The translations under genes and the position numbers were made by a program. 64,000 nucleotides of DNA from Blumeriella jaapii (lineage: Eukaryota > Ascomycota > Leotiomycetes > Helotiales > Drepanopezizaceae), in assembly GCA_009599575.1 (NCBI GenBank), contig VWND01000016.1, forward strand, positions 620,001 through 684,000, read 5' to 3'. Below, piece after piece: positions 33,391 to 45,825 of this stretch. Each line of letters begins with the position of its first letter. Positions within the stretch are counted from its first letter, which is position 1. The notes under the pieces were generated by a model that worked only from the letters and a program-made list of their open reading frames with translations, was not told the origin of the DNA and searched no databases.

Positions 33391-34965
33391 AGGCCGCGCT
33401 CGCGGAAAAAAGGCCTGCGTCCCGTATTATTATGGTAAAAGGAGTGGTGCGCTATACAAGGAGTACTCCCCGTGCGGCCAGGGTAATGGTTTTCTGTACC
33501 AGGTCGATATAACCGCCGAAACGGATGCTGATTTAACTGTTTCGTCCGGTTCGGCGTTCAGGTTTGTGCGGCCTGCGTACCAGACTTCGGTCCCAAACAG
33601 TATCGAGGGAAAAACACAAATAATCACTGCTTTTCGCAGCGCGCTGGCCGGAGGGCTATTGTTAATTCGGCCGAGGCCTTTAATATGTTGCGCCGCCTAT
33701 CGTGCCTTGCTTGCGCGTTTTCTGACGTATCGTTTAAAAATGAGTTTTCGATCGAACCAGATCTCTAGCCAGCGCAGCGCGAGTTGCTCGCCTTTTTTCG
33801 CCGTAGTAATGCAAAAGATCGTAATCTTATCGTCGACCACAATCGGAGGGGCGTAGTTACTGTTTTGCGTAATAATATGTATTATTTCGATCTTTTCCGG
33901 CGCGAAAGCGATCTTATGTTCGTTTTCCCATTCGAAAATATCGCGAACGTCTTTCGCAAGTAGCTCGACATTATCGTCCAAGCTGTGTAAGATGCGGTAG
34001 ATTAATATATCGTCTGCGTACCTAAAGCGAAAAGTAAGGTTTTGATTAAGCAATTCTGCTAGATACAGCATATACAAAACCGGGGAGAGTGGCGACCTTT
34101 GGGAGGTGCCGCAGTAAACGTAGCTGAAATTAGTAGTCTCTTTTTCGAATCGTACCTGCACTCGTCGTTCCGTAAAAAACGATTTGATCAGTAAAAGGAA
34201 TGGGAGGGGCCATCCTTGTTCGGTTATTCTTTTAAGCAGGCGTCGGGTTAGGACGGCGTCAAACGCGCCTTGCACGTCTAGAATGACAATCGTAATATGT
34301 CTTTTTGCGGCGAGCGCAGTCTCGATGTCGGCCGTAAGGCACGCTGCCAGGTCGAGGGCAGAGCGTTTCGGAAAAGCGCTTTCATATTATGGGCTGAGCA
34401 GGCCGGTCGTGAGCGCTATTCACGCGATTTTGCTGGCGATAATTCTTTCGAAGCTTTTGAATATACAGAAAAAAAGGGCGATCGGACGCCACGAGCGTGG
34501 AAAGGATTTGTCCCGTTTGCCGGTCTTGACTATTATGGCCATTTCGGCCAGCTTTCAAAGGGTCGGGAAATGGTTGTGGCGAAGCAGCGGTTAAACAGGC
34601 CATATATAACGGTTCTGACCTTTTTCCAGCAGGCTTTCAGGAGTCTTACCGTAACCCGGTCAATGCCCGGAAAGGTGCTAGTAACTCCGATGCAATATCT
34701 TTCCACTTCTTCGGGCGATACGGAATCTGCTTAAAAGAGGTGGCCCGACCCTGCTTATTCGGTAAAGGGATTTTGGTCGAGATCGTCGATGGCTGAAAAG
34801 CGGCCAAATACTTCGTCTTTCAAAGCATTGGCCTTGTCTTTGATGTCCTTAATCACAACGCCGTTCACTACTAATGGGAGAGCTTTAAAGTTCGTGGTCA
34901 TTCGGTGCCAGTCCATTATCTTATACAGCTTTTCGTTATTATCGATCCCGTTGATAAGCTTTCGC
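33391..34965 (-). pseudogene. LINE ORF2: reverse transcriptase
   Basis: RT domain. It reads SPEEVERYCIGVTSTFPGID near 34680, KSFERIIASKIA (former CLGKGLERLIA...), ILDVQGAFDAVLTRRLLKRI (motif A, about 34230-34290), CGTSQRSPLSPVLYMLYLAE (former GTPQGSPLSP, about 34100) and the intact catalytic RYADDILIY (34009-34020 encodes YADD). An open stretch covers 33697-34275. Frameshifts and a few stops elsewhere make it a relic, though the catalytic pair is kept. Confidence 0.92.
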
Positions 34966-35960
34966 TAGTAGTCCTTTTTCGCTTTGCGTACTATGACGAG
35001 GAACTGCCTGGTTTTTTTAAGGATTTCACCGTCGTATACCACTTTGCGTGCTCGCAAATGTCGGTCCCTGGCTTTTTGGCACTTATCGGTCCACCATGGG
35101 ATGGCCTGTAAACCCTTTTGAAGAGGCTTTCCGGCAGCTGTAATGTTTTCTTGAAAGACCCGGGCCAGCGCAGCCGCGTACTCGTTCAGCTTTTCTGGCG
35201 TTAATAATATGGCGGGGTCCGCGAGTCGGCTGATTCCTACGCGCATCAGACTTGCGAATTTGCCGAGTTCTGAATCGGGTATTTTGTAATATATCTGGGT
35301 CACGGGTATTTTCCTTTTGCTAAAAAAAGTCGTCACTTAGATCTCGTGGTCTAAGCCGCTGTGTATATCGTGTCGTATCGTAGTGATCGAATTAAGCACG
35401 TTCGAAAAGGTAAGATCCAAGACGTGTCTTTTATTATATATAGGTTCGCCAGCGGCGCCGATAAAATTCATATCCGAAATAGCAGCCCAATCTGCGAAGT
35501 GTCCTCCACCTCTTGCCGTATCCGACTCCGGCTCAAAAGTGTCGTGTCGGGCATTAAAGTCGCCGCCTACTATGCAATTGAGAAATGGTTCGAAATATGT
35601 CACGTAATCCAGTACTTGTTGGGTATGGCTCTGTTTGTATACGTTGAGAATGGAATATGTGTTTATGTTTAGCCAAAGCAGGTCTCTGCTGTTGACTGAT
35701 CGTCGTTGTTATGAGTTGAGTCCTACGCCCTTTCGGATATAAATCAGTACTTTAGGGCGTATTCGCTCGAAGATTTCCTTCTCGGTTTCGTTCCATAAAT
35801 CGATCGGTGCATACAAGTCGTATAACGGGTGGTTTTGTATCTTGGTCCCCGGAGCGCTCCAGGGTTCTTGCACGCAAATCACGTCTATGCGCTTTGCATC
35901 GCATAAATGCAAAAGCGTAATATATTTCGGTTGTCCTTTTTGAACGTTTGCTTAGCAAAT
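34966..35960 (-). pseudogene. LINE ORF2: APE-type endonuclease
   Basis: The nicking endonuclease that starts target-primed reverse transcription. RIDVICVQEPWSAPGTK (about 35840-35890) carries the conserved Glu; IVGGDFNARHDTF (about 35535-35570) the G-D-F-N-A-R-H motif; SGLDHEI (about 35340-35360) the terminal S-D-H region, with S replaced. A linker to RT (34965-35336) is open. A frame shift lies near 35600-35700. Confidence 0.9.
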
Positions 35961-36082
35961 ATTGAAATCTGTTCTAGGCTTTCGGTTGCGGAATCCCCCG
36001 CGTTGCTTATAAAAGTGTTCTACTATTAAAAGGTAAAAGTGTCAGTGTTAATATCCATTCCTTCTGATTCGTCTGCGAAAGC

Positions 36083-37953
36083 TTAAAACTTATTTCGTAG
36101 CTGATCCGATGGGAATAGGTGAGTTGCTTTTAACGGAGTAAAAAAAAGCGTGCCCTGCGAAAAAGCTACGGAGGCCGTGTCGTCGAGCGTCGAATATGCC
36201 TTTCGGCCAAAATGCTGGATATTCAGCGATTGCTTTGGGACTGAGTTCCGGATTAAGCGACCCGAGAAGGTCACGTTTGGCGTTGTAGCCGCAGCGGGAA
36301 TGGTGGTTGGGAGCGCGGTGGTTCTTTGCTCGTATGCCGTCACGGCGTCTTCGCGTTTTTTTTTTCGGCCTGCGTTATTAAGGACCGGGTTGTTATTGTT
36401 TGAAAAGGTGGAAGCTTCAGTGATAAGGGTGACCGCGACCGAATAAGCCGCTTCTCCCAATCGCCGGACAGCTTCCAATTCCTTTTTAATTGGTCGTATC
36501 ACTTTATTGTTTACGCGGCGAAGAGCCGCAAAGCAGCGTAGGTGATCCGCAGCGTATGGCCCATAGCAGTTCGCGCACTGTGGGGCTGCTTTGCAATTAG
36601 GGCCAATCGGGCCATCGTGGTCTTGTGTTCGGTTGCTATAATAATTGCAGCGAATATATCGGATGCAAGCTAGTAGATTGCAAAAGCCTTAGCATCCAAA
36701 GTCGTAGCGAAGTATAGCCGGTTTTTTGTCGATAAGCTTGGCTTGAGCGCTGATTCCGAAAAAAGTGAAGCCTTTGATTGGCTGTAAAAAAGAGATAATC
36801 CAGGTTTGCTTGCTTATAGCTGGGTTCGCTTCGTGTCGGAAAGGGCGCGTACTAATCGGCTTGACTTTGGTCTGGGTAAAAACCTCGTTTTCTATATATT
36901 CTAAGCAGTAGAAAACGTCGCCGAGTAGCCCCGAAACCGTGGCTAAGACGTTCTGTACCGCGTAGTTGTACCATTTCTTCGAAGTGCGTACGGCGGTGGC
37001 CCCGAGTACTTTGCGAAGGACCTCGACGCTTTCTTAAATGGTAAGAAGGTCTTTAGTCTTTAGGTCAATTGGGTGAAGGGCCCAGCTTGTTCTCGTGGGC
37101 GTCAGGTTCTTAATCGCGTTTTCGTCAGGCCCGGTATAGACTTCGCGATTTTTTATCTGAAAACGAAAGTGTTAGGCCTGTTCAGTAAAATGCTTTTCGC
37201 CGACGTAATTAAAAAGCGATGGTTTTGTCGAACTCTTGCTAGCTAATCTCCGGTGGACGAGTTCAAGGAAACGCGTAAGGTTCCGCTAGTGGACGGACGC
37301 GTTTGTTATTGTGGCTTTTTGGCGGTGGTCGATCTCAATTTCTCGGGGTTTATCAAAGTCTTTAGGACTTCCCGTAAAACTCGGTCTGCCCAAGTAACTG
37401 ACTTAGCAGAAAAGAAGGAAGAGTCGATGCTGCTTAGCGAGGCGGCGAAAAGGATGATGAAAGCGCGGGTTTGCAAAAAAAGGATAAGGCTTTTTGCAAG
37501 CTCTTCGGCGTACTGTCGCGCTTCGGGCTCTTTCTGCTGGTCCACGACGCTATCGGCAGCGGTCGCGAATTGTGCCCATACTTTGCGGCGTATCTAAGAC
37601 TGTCGGTCTGCTTCGTCGAGCTGGCTGATAATAGCCGACGTTGCAATAGTGGATGTTCGCGCTCCGTGTCCTAAAGCGAGAGAAAGGGGGCGAATGCTAA
37701 GGATATTCGCCTGCTTTTTTCTTTTGGAATGCAGATTCTGTTGGAACGGTGAGGTTGCGTTCATGGGGCGAATGTATAACTCGTCGTGGTCGTGGTCGTG
37801 ATCGTAGTCGTCGGACGACCGAAAAGGGATGGAAGGAATCATTTCGCGAGCTGCACGGCGAACGCGACGAGCTCTCGAGCTGATTCCTCGAGATTCGGAA
37901 AGAGACGAGTCTCCCGAATCGAATGCAATAAATTTAGTGATTATTGCGAACAA
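36083..37953 (-). pseudogene. LINE ORF1: gag-like RNA-binding protein
   Basis: An upstream ORF on the minus strand, starting near the ATG at 37953. The N-terminal part has an acidic/His stretch DDYDHDHDHDELY; the middle reads KSVTWADRVLREVLKTLI. A zinc-knuckle region near 36560-36670 reads CNYYSNRTQDHDGP then QCANCYGPYAADHLRC, the paired CCHC arrangement of Tad1 ORF1 with one Cys lost. A further 36083-36502 stretch is open. Several frame changes. Confidence 0.75.
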
Positions 37954-37999
37954 AAAGTAGAATCCGTGTATGTTGTGAAGAATGAAAAAGATCGGAATA

Positions 38000-38196
38000 A
38001 AGGCTGGAAAAACATATTAAATAAGATTCGCCTGGTTTCTTGGGAAATACTTTTTTCGAAGGCTCCACCCTTTTTTTTATACTTATACGCGCTTTTTATT
38101 AAAAATATAAAAAATAAAAATCAATCTGATTATTAACCTAATTTTATTTAAGTTTTATTGTTTGAATTAATATTTTTCTGCTTTTCAATTTTTATA
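38000..38196 (+). repeat. D 5' LTR, inner part
   Basis: The remaining 197 bp of the LTR after the LINE; with 31461-31677 it gives 414 bp, the same as the 3' LTR. It is progressively mutated toward the interior. It aligns with 57380-57576. Confidence 0.9.
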
Positions 38197-39486
38197 TTTT
38201 TATTTTTTTATTTACCGGAACGGCAGTTCGATATTATTAAAACAATTTTTTATTATATTATTATATTTATATCGTTATTATCGATATTATGGCTTTTCGC
38301 ATTCGCAGCGAACAAATACTTCCAGCTATTTAAAAAAACTTAACGCTTTCGGCTGTTTAAAAAAACTTCGTATTATCGTTTTTTTTAACGTTACCAGCTT
38401 TATTAAAAGTCGAAAATATTTTATTATCAGAACGCGACGATTTTTTAATTTTTTTTATTTAAAAAATCATTAAAAAAAGCTACGTTTAAAACGATTCGGA
38501 AAAACTTTTCATCAAAACCCTGATTTATTTAATTAATAAACGAATCCGCGCCGAACAAAAAAAAAACGATAAACGTAAAAAAGTAAAAAAGATACGAATT
38601 AAAATAAAATAGAAAAAAATTAAAAAACAAATCTACGAAATAATTAAAAAACTCGAAAAAACCAAAAAACGCCGAAACGAATTTCGAAAAAAGTTAAATA
38701 ATTTTAATAAAAACTTAACGCTTTCGAAAATATCGAAAAAAAAGTTTTTATATTTTTTAATACCGTTTTAATTAAAAAAAAACAGAAAATAATTTAAGCC
38801 GGCGATTATTATAAGATATTTTCGAAGTATTACGATAATAATACTTATTGGAAACGATTTAGCATTTTTTTTTAAATATATTATACTTTTTGTAAAAAAT
38901 ATAACGAATTCGAGCCGAAAAATATTAAAAATAAAAGATTTTTTAATATATCGAAAAAAAAATATTAAAAAAGCTTAATTTTTTATTCGGCGTGCAAAAC
39001 GAAGTTTCCGCCAGAATAAAAAGGTAATATTTTGTATTAATTAAAAAAAAATTAACGCTTGTACTTTAGCTTTCGACGATAAAAAAAAAAAAAAATAAAC
39101 CGGATACGAACGACGTTTTACGAATATTCGAATTATATAAAACGATTTTAAAAAATAAATATTAAACTTTCTGATAAATGCGGAAAATCGAAAAATCGCG
39201 GCTTCGAATTTATATAATAAAACGAAGCAAAAAAAGCATAAATCAATTAACGATTTCGTTGCTTATTTAAATAATTTCGAGTAGTAATTGCAAATAACAA
39301 ACGATGCGATTAAAAAAAAATGCTTTTCGCAAAACTCCGATTTATTTTTCGAAAAAAAATTATTAAACGAAATAATATTATAATTATAAGCTTGTACGAA
39401 AAATTAATATTAATCGTTCGTCGTATCGAAAATACTGATAAAATTATTAGCGACGAAACAAAAAATAATAAACGACGAAACAAAAC

Positions 39487-39519
<33 letters not shown>

Positions 39520-39990
39520 TATATTTACGATTAAAATTTAAAAGTTAAAACAGATATATATCGTTTTCGATTCGAAAATACGTTATAAAAAAAACGAAAG
39601 CGAAAAAACGACAACTTTAACAAAATCTTTTAAAATTCTAAAATTTCTAACGATTTTTTTTATTTTTCGAAATGCAATCGCTGTCAAAAGGCAAAGCATC
39701 GCATAATTAATTATTTAAAAGTCGAATATTATAAATATAATAAAAAAAGATATATAACTTTAAATTATTCCGAGGTTAACAAATTTAAAAATTCGGAAAA
39801 AGCTTTCGCTCGATTTTAATTTCGTCGTTGTTAATAAAATCGAACGAAAAAAAAAAGCAAAAAATAATAATTTCAGTCGAAATTAAAAAAACCATAAGCG
39901 AAACTCGTACGAAACGAGCTTTTATCGATTGCGGCGCGAAAAAAAATTGCGTAATTTAAAAATTATTAATTAAATATAAATAAAAACCAA
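38197..39990 (+). pseudogene. D leader, gag and start of protease (relic)
   Basis: A leader to about 38490, then gag. KHKSINDFVAYLNNFEQQLQ (about 39235-39290, Gln now stops) fits the capsid block of fungal gypsy gag. A 29-base A run (39489-39517) encodes a poly-Lys stretch. The zinc knuckle reads C-N-R-C-Q-K-A-K-H-R-I-I-N-Y near 39671, with the last Cys changed to Tyr. RAFIDCGAKKNCV near 39930 is the protease active site (D-S-G to D-C-G). B3 interrupts just after. Confidence 0.75.
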
Positions 39991-39994
39991 TTTA

Positions 39995-40263
39995 TGTGAC
40001 GATTCATTTTTTTGCCACCTCGTGTGTCACCCCAGCAACTACGTATAATTGCAAGCTTCCTGGTCTCCTGGTGGGTCTTCCTATTAACTATGAAGATTAT
40101 TTATGTATATAAGGCTTTTTCCTTTTAGCAACCTTTGCTTTTTGCAATTATTGATTTTAAGTAAATATTTTTGTTATAAAACCAAAAGCTCGTTTTTTAT
40201 ATTATATAAATACGGCGACCAATTAATTGATTTTTTAGCTTTTCGATTAATTAGATCGTTATA
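39995..40263 (+). repeat. B3 5' LTR
   Basis: 269 bp, TGTGACGATT to GATCGTTATA. The first 110 bp or so keep their C and G; the rest is mutated toward A/T. Confidence 0.95.
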
Positions 40264-40800
40264 TTATTAACAATTTTTTTTTTACGCTGGCGACGGCGTA
40301 AATTTTTTTTTTTTTTTAATTTCTTACGAGTTATATTAAAATGATCGACCGGTCGTAAAAAAGTTTATTTCCGCATTTCGCGAAAAATAGCTTTTGTTTA
40401 ACGATTTTTTTTTCAGCAGAGTTTTTCAGCTTTTGCTATTATATTTTAACTTTTTTTTTTTTAATCAGCGAAAAAGCAGCTTTTTTCAGAAGCTTTTTTT
40501 TTTGAAAAATAGTTTTTTTTCCGAGGAAAAAAAAACAAAAGAAAAGGCAGAGCGCCAACTATTTCGCTTGCTATTTTTTCTTTGCAGCCTAGCGTTGAAA
40601 GCATTTAATTAAGACTTTTGCAAAATTAATTAAAAAAAGCGCAAAAGCGTAAACGACAACTTTTGGAAATTATACGATTGCGACAGACCTTTTAATTAAA
40701 GCGTTTGGTAAAATTTATCGAACGTGCTTTTGCCAATCGCGAATCTGCTGCTTTTTTTTTTTTTCGCAACGTTTTATTTTAATTAATAAATATTGCAAAT
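40264..40800 (+). other. B3 leader
   Basis: Non-coding leader with T/A homopolymers and the cgaccggtcg palindrome (about 40345). The 72-codon open stretch near 40394 is low complexity and not a gene. Confidence 0.55.
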
Positions 40801-41860
40801 TATTTTTTACGCTTCGCGAACTTTTTTTGGATTTTTTTATAACGGCCAAGATTTTAGCGCGCTTTTTAAACGCTATGGTTTTTATTTATTTGCTGATTTT
40901 CGATTAATTCGTATAAAGCGCGTTTCGAACTTTGAGTTTAAATTAAATAATAGCGAAAATTACAAAATACGCTATTAGAAAATTAAAGTTTTCGATAATT
41001 TCGAATTTTATTACGATTATTTCGCTAGCGATCGATTTCGTAAAAATTATATATTCGATCAGACCGAAAGCGTGGTAAAAAAGTTTTTGATTTTGCGTAT
41101 TTTAAACCGTTCCGATTTTATATTTTTCGAAAAATTAATTAAAAAAATCGCCGATTTTCTGGCCGATTTTTCCGACGTTTAAAAGGCCGAAGACGAGTTT
41201 AAAATGTTTGTAATAAGTACGTACGACGACTTTTAGCGATTTTATTTGCGATTTTTCATTTTCGCAGCGAATGCTTAAATACGGATTAACAAATAGCTTC
41301 GAAACGCTTTTCGCGATAAAATACTAAAGCGTTTACGAAAAAAGCTGTATTTGGAATAGGCGCGTACAACGATTTTTAAAAATTGGCTTATCGCCGTCCG
41401 TTAAAAAGAATAAAATTAATTGGCTAAACGAATTTTATACGCGAATCGCTTTTTAACTAAGTTTATTATTTATTAAAATGGTAGGTTTTTAACTAAAGCG
41501 TATTACGAGTTAAATCGTACGTACGAGAGTCGTTTAAATGCTTTATAGGCTTTTTTTCAGCCTTTTTTTTTTTTTTTTTTCTTTACGCCAAAACGTTTTT
41601 TTTGGCGTTTTTCTTTTTCGATCGGATCAACGATAACGCTCGTTATTTTATATCAGAGAATTTAAAAAGGCTAATTTGCACGATTTTTTACGAGCCGATT
41701 TTCGGTTTTATTTAAAGGTTTTTTCAGGCTGGTAAATGTAAACGAAATCGAACCGGCCGAAGATTCGCTTTTTGATAATAATAATAAAAACGAAAATCTT
41801 TTTCTAAACGATTTTTAAAACGCGTACGAAAAAGTTAAAGGTTTTTTCGCCAGTCGGAAA
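40801..41860 (+). pseudogene. B3 gag relic
   Basis: Capsid of family B. It reads FRKNYIFDQTESVVKKFLIL near 41035, NRSDFIFFEKLIKKIADFLA near 41105 and KAEDEFKMFVISTYDDF near 41180, then RILYANRFLTKFI and YELNRTYESRLNAL near 41500. A homopolymer T run near 41565 shifts the frame. I do not see an intact zinc knuckle. Confidence 0.65.
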
Positions 41861-42080
41861 AACGCTTAGATTTAAGCAAAGCTTTTTTTTTGGGCGTATT
41901 GCGCGATATACGTTATTTTAACGTTCGAAAGCTTTTTAATAGCGATTTATTAATAATTCCCGTTATATTTATTAAAAATGGCCTTTCGTACAAAATAAAA
42001 GCGCTCGCCGATTTTAAAGCGAACGATTATGCGTTGATCGATTCGGCGCTGATTAAGTTTTTTTTTTTTTTTTTTTAAAC
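41861..42080 (+). pseudogene. B3 aspartic protease relic
   Basis: An open stretch (41890-42078) with IPVIFIKNGLSYKIKALADF and KANDYALIDSALIKFF. The active site D-S-G has become D-F-K (42010-42018), followed by a conserved-looking AN.YALID segment. It is the N-terminal half of the domain only; the continuation after a T run is degraded. Confidence 0.7.
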
Positions 42081-42980
42081 TTTTGATTTTATTTTTTCCG
42101 GCTTTTTTTTGTAAAAAATATAATAGAATTCGTGGCTATTTAATTATATATTTTACGTTTTTTAATTTTATTATTGATAATCGAATATAATCGTTTATTT
42201 TTTTTTTGATTATTAATTTCGGAAATTATGATATGATTTTAAAAAGAGTTTGATTGGCCGAACACCAAGTTTTATTAAACTGTAATAAACGCAAGTTTTA
42301 TTGGCCGAAGTTTTATTTTTTATAGCTTTTTACGCTCGTTGTATTAAAGTTTTTTATTTGCATTTCCGAAAAATTTAATCTCGCCATTAAAACGACGCTG
42401 TGAAACGTGATAAAAACTTTGATTAATTATGGCAGATTTACGACGCTATGCGAAGCGCGAAAAAATCGAATTTTATTCGCGGTGCCAATTTCGATGGCGA
42501 CGCTAATGAAATAATACAAAAAATCATACTATTATTTTTTTAGGCTGCCGATCTTTTTTTTATTATTTCTTTTTTTTTTTTTTTTTTTCGTCAGAACAGC
42601 TTTTTCGTTCTACGAAGAATAATTATATTAAAAACCGAAAAAAAGCTTTCGCCGCGATGGCCTTTCAGCTTAATATAATCGATAGTTTAAACAAGCTATT
42701 TTCTGAATTTTTCAAACGATCAGTCCGAAAACGAATTTTTTAATTTATTGCTTATTTAATTTCTATTTGCTAAATTATTGCATACGCTTTTAAGCTGATT
42801 TTCAGAAAAGAAGCAGTTAAAATGTTTTTAATTTTTTTATACGAAATCGACAAAATACTAAACGACTTTACGTATAACATTTTTTTTAAGATTTAATCTT
42901 ATAGTTTTTTCGAACGTTTTAAAACCAATGAAATATCGATTTCGATCTTTTTAATTAGCTTAGCAAAGCTAATTTCGAAT
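42081..42980 (+). other. B3 protease-RT spacer
   Basis: Degraded pol sequence between the protease start and RT, T-rich, with a 21-base-plus T run near 42568. Blocks such as FLYEIDKILNDFTYN (about 42835) may be the pre-RT spacer. No firm domain. Confidence 0.45.
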
Positions 42981-43700
42981 AAACTTTTTTTCGAATTTTT
43001 TTTCCCGGAGTATAAAGATTTCGAACACGTGTTTTTTAAAGCCGCTAGTAACGAGCTAGCTTTTTACCGGCTTTACGATTATAAAATCGAGTTTATTATA
43101 AATGAAAAAAAGCTGAAATATATTTTTTTATATAAAATATCGATTCTAAAGCTCGAAATTGTTAAGATTTATTTGTAAAATAATTTTGACAAAAGTTTTA
43201 TCGAACTTTCCACCGCTTTTTTCGCTGCTCTAATGCTTTTCGCTAAAAAACCCGACGGTTTATTACGTTTTTGTATCGATTATCGAGCTTTTAATAACGT
43301 TATTCGTAAAAATCGCTATTTTTTTTTTTTATCGATAAGATTTTTGCTCGTTTTTCGGAAGCGCGAATTTTTACGAAATTCGATATTCGTTAAGCTTTTT
43401 ACAGAATTCGAATGGATTCCGTTAATAAAAAATTGACGACGTTTTATATGCGTTACGGCGTTTATAAATGCAAAATGCTATTTTTTAGTTTTATTAATAA
43501 ATTCGTAATTTATCAACGCTATATAAACGACGTTTTTTTCGATTATTTGAACGATTTTTGTATTATATATTTAAATAATATTTTTATTTATTTGTCCGAC
43601 CTTTTGAAATACGTTATATACGTTCGCAAAATATTTTAAAGGTTCGTTAACGCTGAATTACAGGTTGATATTCGGAAATTTGAATTTAATATTATTCGAA
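42981..43700 (+). pseudogene. B3 reverse transcriptase relic
   Basis: RT of family B. It reads MLFAKKPDGLLRFCIDYRAF (about 43233), KNRYFFFLSIR, then in a shifted frame TTFYMRYGVYKCKMLFFSFI (former TAFRTRYGLFE...PFGL) and YQRYINDVFFDYLNDF. The catalytic box reads Y-L-N-N-I-F-I-Y near 43567, both Asp residues changed to Asn. The order and spacing are typical. Confidence 0.88.
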
Positions 43701-44400
43701 TCCGTTATTTAAATTTTATTATTTCGACTGAAAGCTTAAAGGTAGATTTAGAAAAAGTTTTCGTAGTCGTTTATTAAAAGCTTTTTATTATTGTAAAAAG
43801 TGTACAAAGCTTTTTTGGTTTTTGTAATTTTTACCGACGTTTTATTCGAAATTACGGTATAATTGCAAAGCTTTTGATTTATTTAATCAAGATTAACGTT
43901 TTTTACAATTTTATTTTAAATGTTAAAAGAATTTCGACCTTTTTATACTAGCTTTTATTATTATATTAGTTTTATAATATTATAAGTAAGATTTTTTTTA
44001 TATATTAAAAACTGACGCTTTCGACGGCGTAATAGCTTTTGTACTTTCGCAATTTTATGATAACGATTGGCTTCCAATCGTTTATTTTAGCAAAACCATG
44101 GCTTTCGCAGAGCTAAACTACGTCGTATACGATAAAAAGATATTCGCAATCGTAAAATTTCTAAATAATTTTCGTGTTGAATTAGCTGGTTTAGTTTATT
44201 AAATTAAAATAATTACTGATTATAAGGCCTTGGAATATTTTATAACCTTTAAACTTTTGAACGTTCGACAGGCACGCTGGGCCGAGCTTTTCGCCGATTA
44301 TAATTTTTTTATTACGTACAAATCAAATAAACACAATTTTTTGATTAACGCATTGATACGTCGTACGAACGAATTCGACCGCCAAAACTTTTTTAAACGC
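43701..44400 (+). pseudogene. B3 RNase H relic
   Basis: RNase H domain, among the better preserved parts of the element. LKTDAFDGVIAFVLSQFYDN near 44010 (former ETDASG..GGVLSQ), FSKTMAFAELNYVVYDKKIF near 44085, ITDYKALEYFITFKLLNVRQ (former TDHKNLEYF) and ITYKSNKHNFLINALIRR near 44310 (former YRPGK.N..ADALSRR). The first catalytic Asp is kept. Confidence 0.88.
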
Positions 44401-44559
44401 ACCTAGCGTTTGCAAATTCTTTTTCGAGCCGATCAGATCGATTATTGCTTTTTGACTGAAGAATTTCGATTTTTCACGGTTTTCGAAACAGCTGTTTTTA
44501 TCGTTAAAATAGCTGATTTTTTTTTCGCATTTCGTGTCGTTGATTAAATTTTCCACGTT

Positions 44560-45800
44560 AATCGCATAGTTAGCAGCTTGACGGCCTTCCGAAAGGAAGC
44601 TGTACGAGGCGCTACGAAAAGAAACGATAATAATAATACTTCGTATATATTTAAACGCGATTTGCTGCTATATTACGATCGCTTAATAATATTAAACGTC
44701 GATTATTTTCGTTTGGCTTTTATATGAAAAATGCACGACCAGATTTTTATCGTTTATTTTAGCGCTTGCAAAATTACGCAATTGCTTTCGGACTAATATT
44801 ATTGGCGAGATATAATAATTTTTGTAAAATAATATTGTCGCAATTGCTACGCTTATCGAAAGAGTTTTATTCCAAAAGATAAGCGCCCCGGCTTTTTTCA
44901 GTTTTTTTCTGTTTTTGATTATTTTTAAAAGCACGTTATAATGGATTTTTGCAGTTTTAATAAAAATAAATACGGTTATAATAACGTGTTCGTAATAATA
45001 AATCGCTTTTTTAAGCAGGTTATTTCGATTTTCTGCTATAAAAATATCGACGCTCGAAGCTTCGCTAAATTATTTATATTTTACGTATATAAGTATTTTG
45101 GCCTTTTAAAAAATATTATTAGCGATCGTGGCCTTTAATATTAGTTTATTTTCTGGTTTGAATTAAATAAAATATTCGGTACGTAATTAAAGCTTTCGAT
45201 AGCCGTTTATTTAAAACCGACGGTTAAATCGAAATTTATAATTAATATTTGCAAAAACGCTTTCGACCTTTCGTAAACTTTTATTAAAACGATTGGAGCG
45301 AATTTTTTTTTATAATAGATTTCGCTCAAATAGTTTTTTTTTACGAAAGTCTAGATGGCTTTTTATTTTTTGAAATTGTATACGGTTATATTTCTTATAT
45401 TAATTAAAATTAAAAGCTCGATACTTTCCTTTTTTTTAATTTTTTATATAAGCTAAACGCAAACGAAGCTTATGCGTACGTTCGCCGCTATTACGACGCT
45501 TAGAATCTCGTTAAATCGCATTTTTAATAAGCTTACGATAAAATGAAAAAAAATGCGAATAAGTTTCGCCGCGCGATCGATTTTAACGTTAGCGATTACG
45601 TATAGCTCGATATGCGTTTATTTCCGATCTTCCGGCTTTTTCGCAAGCTCGACAATTTTATAAACGGCCTTTTTAAAATTGTAGCTAAAATTTTCGATAA
45701 CGCTTTTAAGCTAGATTTTTTAATATTATAAATATATATTTAGTTTTTTACGCTAATCGATTGCGTAAAGTAATTAACGACGCGCTTTCAGGTCAGGTTA
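44560..45800 (+). pseudogene. B3 integrase relic
   Basis: Integrase. The zinc region near 44740-44870 reads KMHDQIFIVYFSACKITQLL and YCRNCYAYRKSFIPKDKRPG with Trp/Cys positions lost. The core is open at 44941-45138: MDFCSFNKNKYGYNNVFVII (first Asp), KYFGLLKNIISDRGL (second Asp, S-D-R-G intact). The Glu region near 45200 is degraded. The C-terminal part continues to the chromodomain. Confidence 0.82.
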
Positions 45801-45825
45801 ATTTAGCTTTTAAATTTATTAATAT

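Larger units (their letters stand above)
31678..37984 (-). mobile_element. Tad1-like LINE (non-LTR retrotransposon), minus strand
   Basis: A complete or near-complete non-LTR element: ORF1 with zinc knuckles, ORF2 with APE-type endonuclease, RT, RNase H and a C-terminal zinc motif, and a 3' (TAC)6 tail (31678-31695 on the plus strand as GTA). A perfect 15-bp target duplication, aaaaagatcggaata, flanks it (31663-31677 and 37985-37999). RNase H in ORF2 and the motif set fit the fungal Tad1 clade. RIP damage is mild: long frames survive. Confidence 0.93.

Noticed and set aside
37253..37674. Plus-strand open stretches over the LINE
   Set aside because: Antisense of ORF1, which has the zinc knuckles and the correct order with ORF2.
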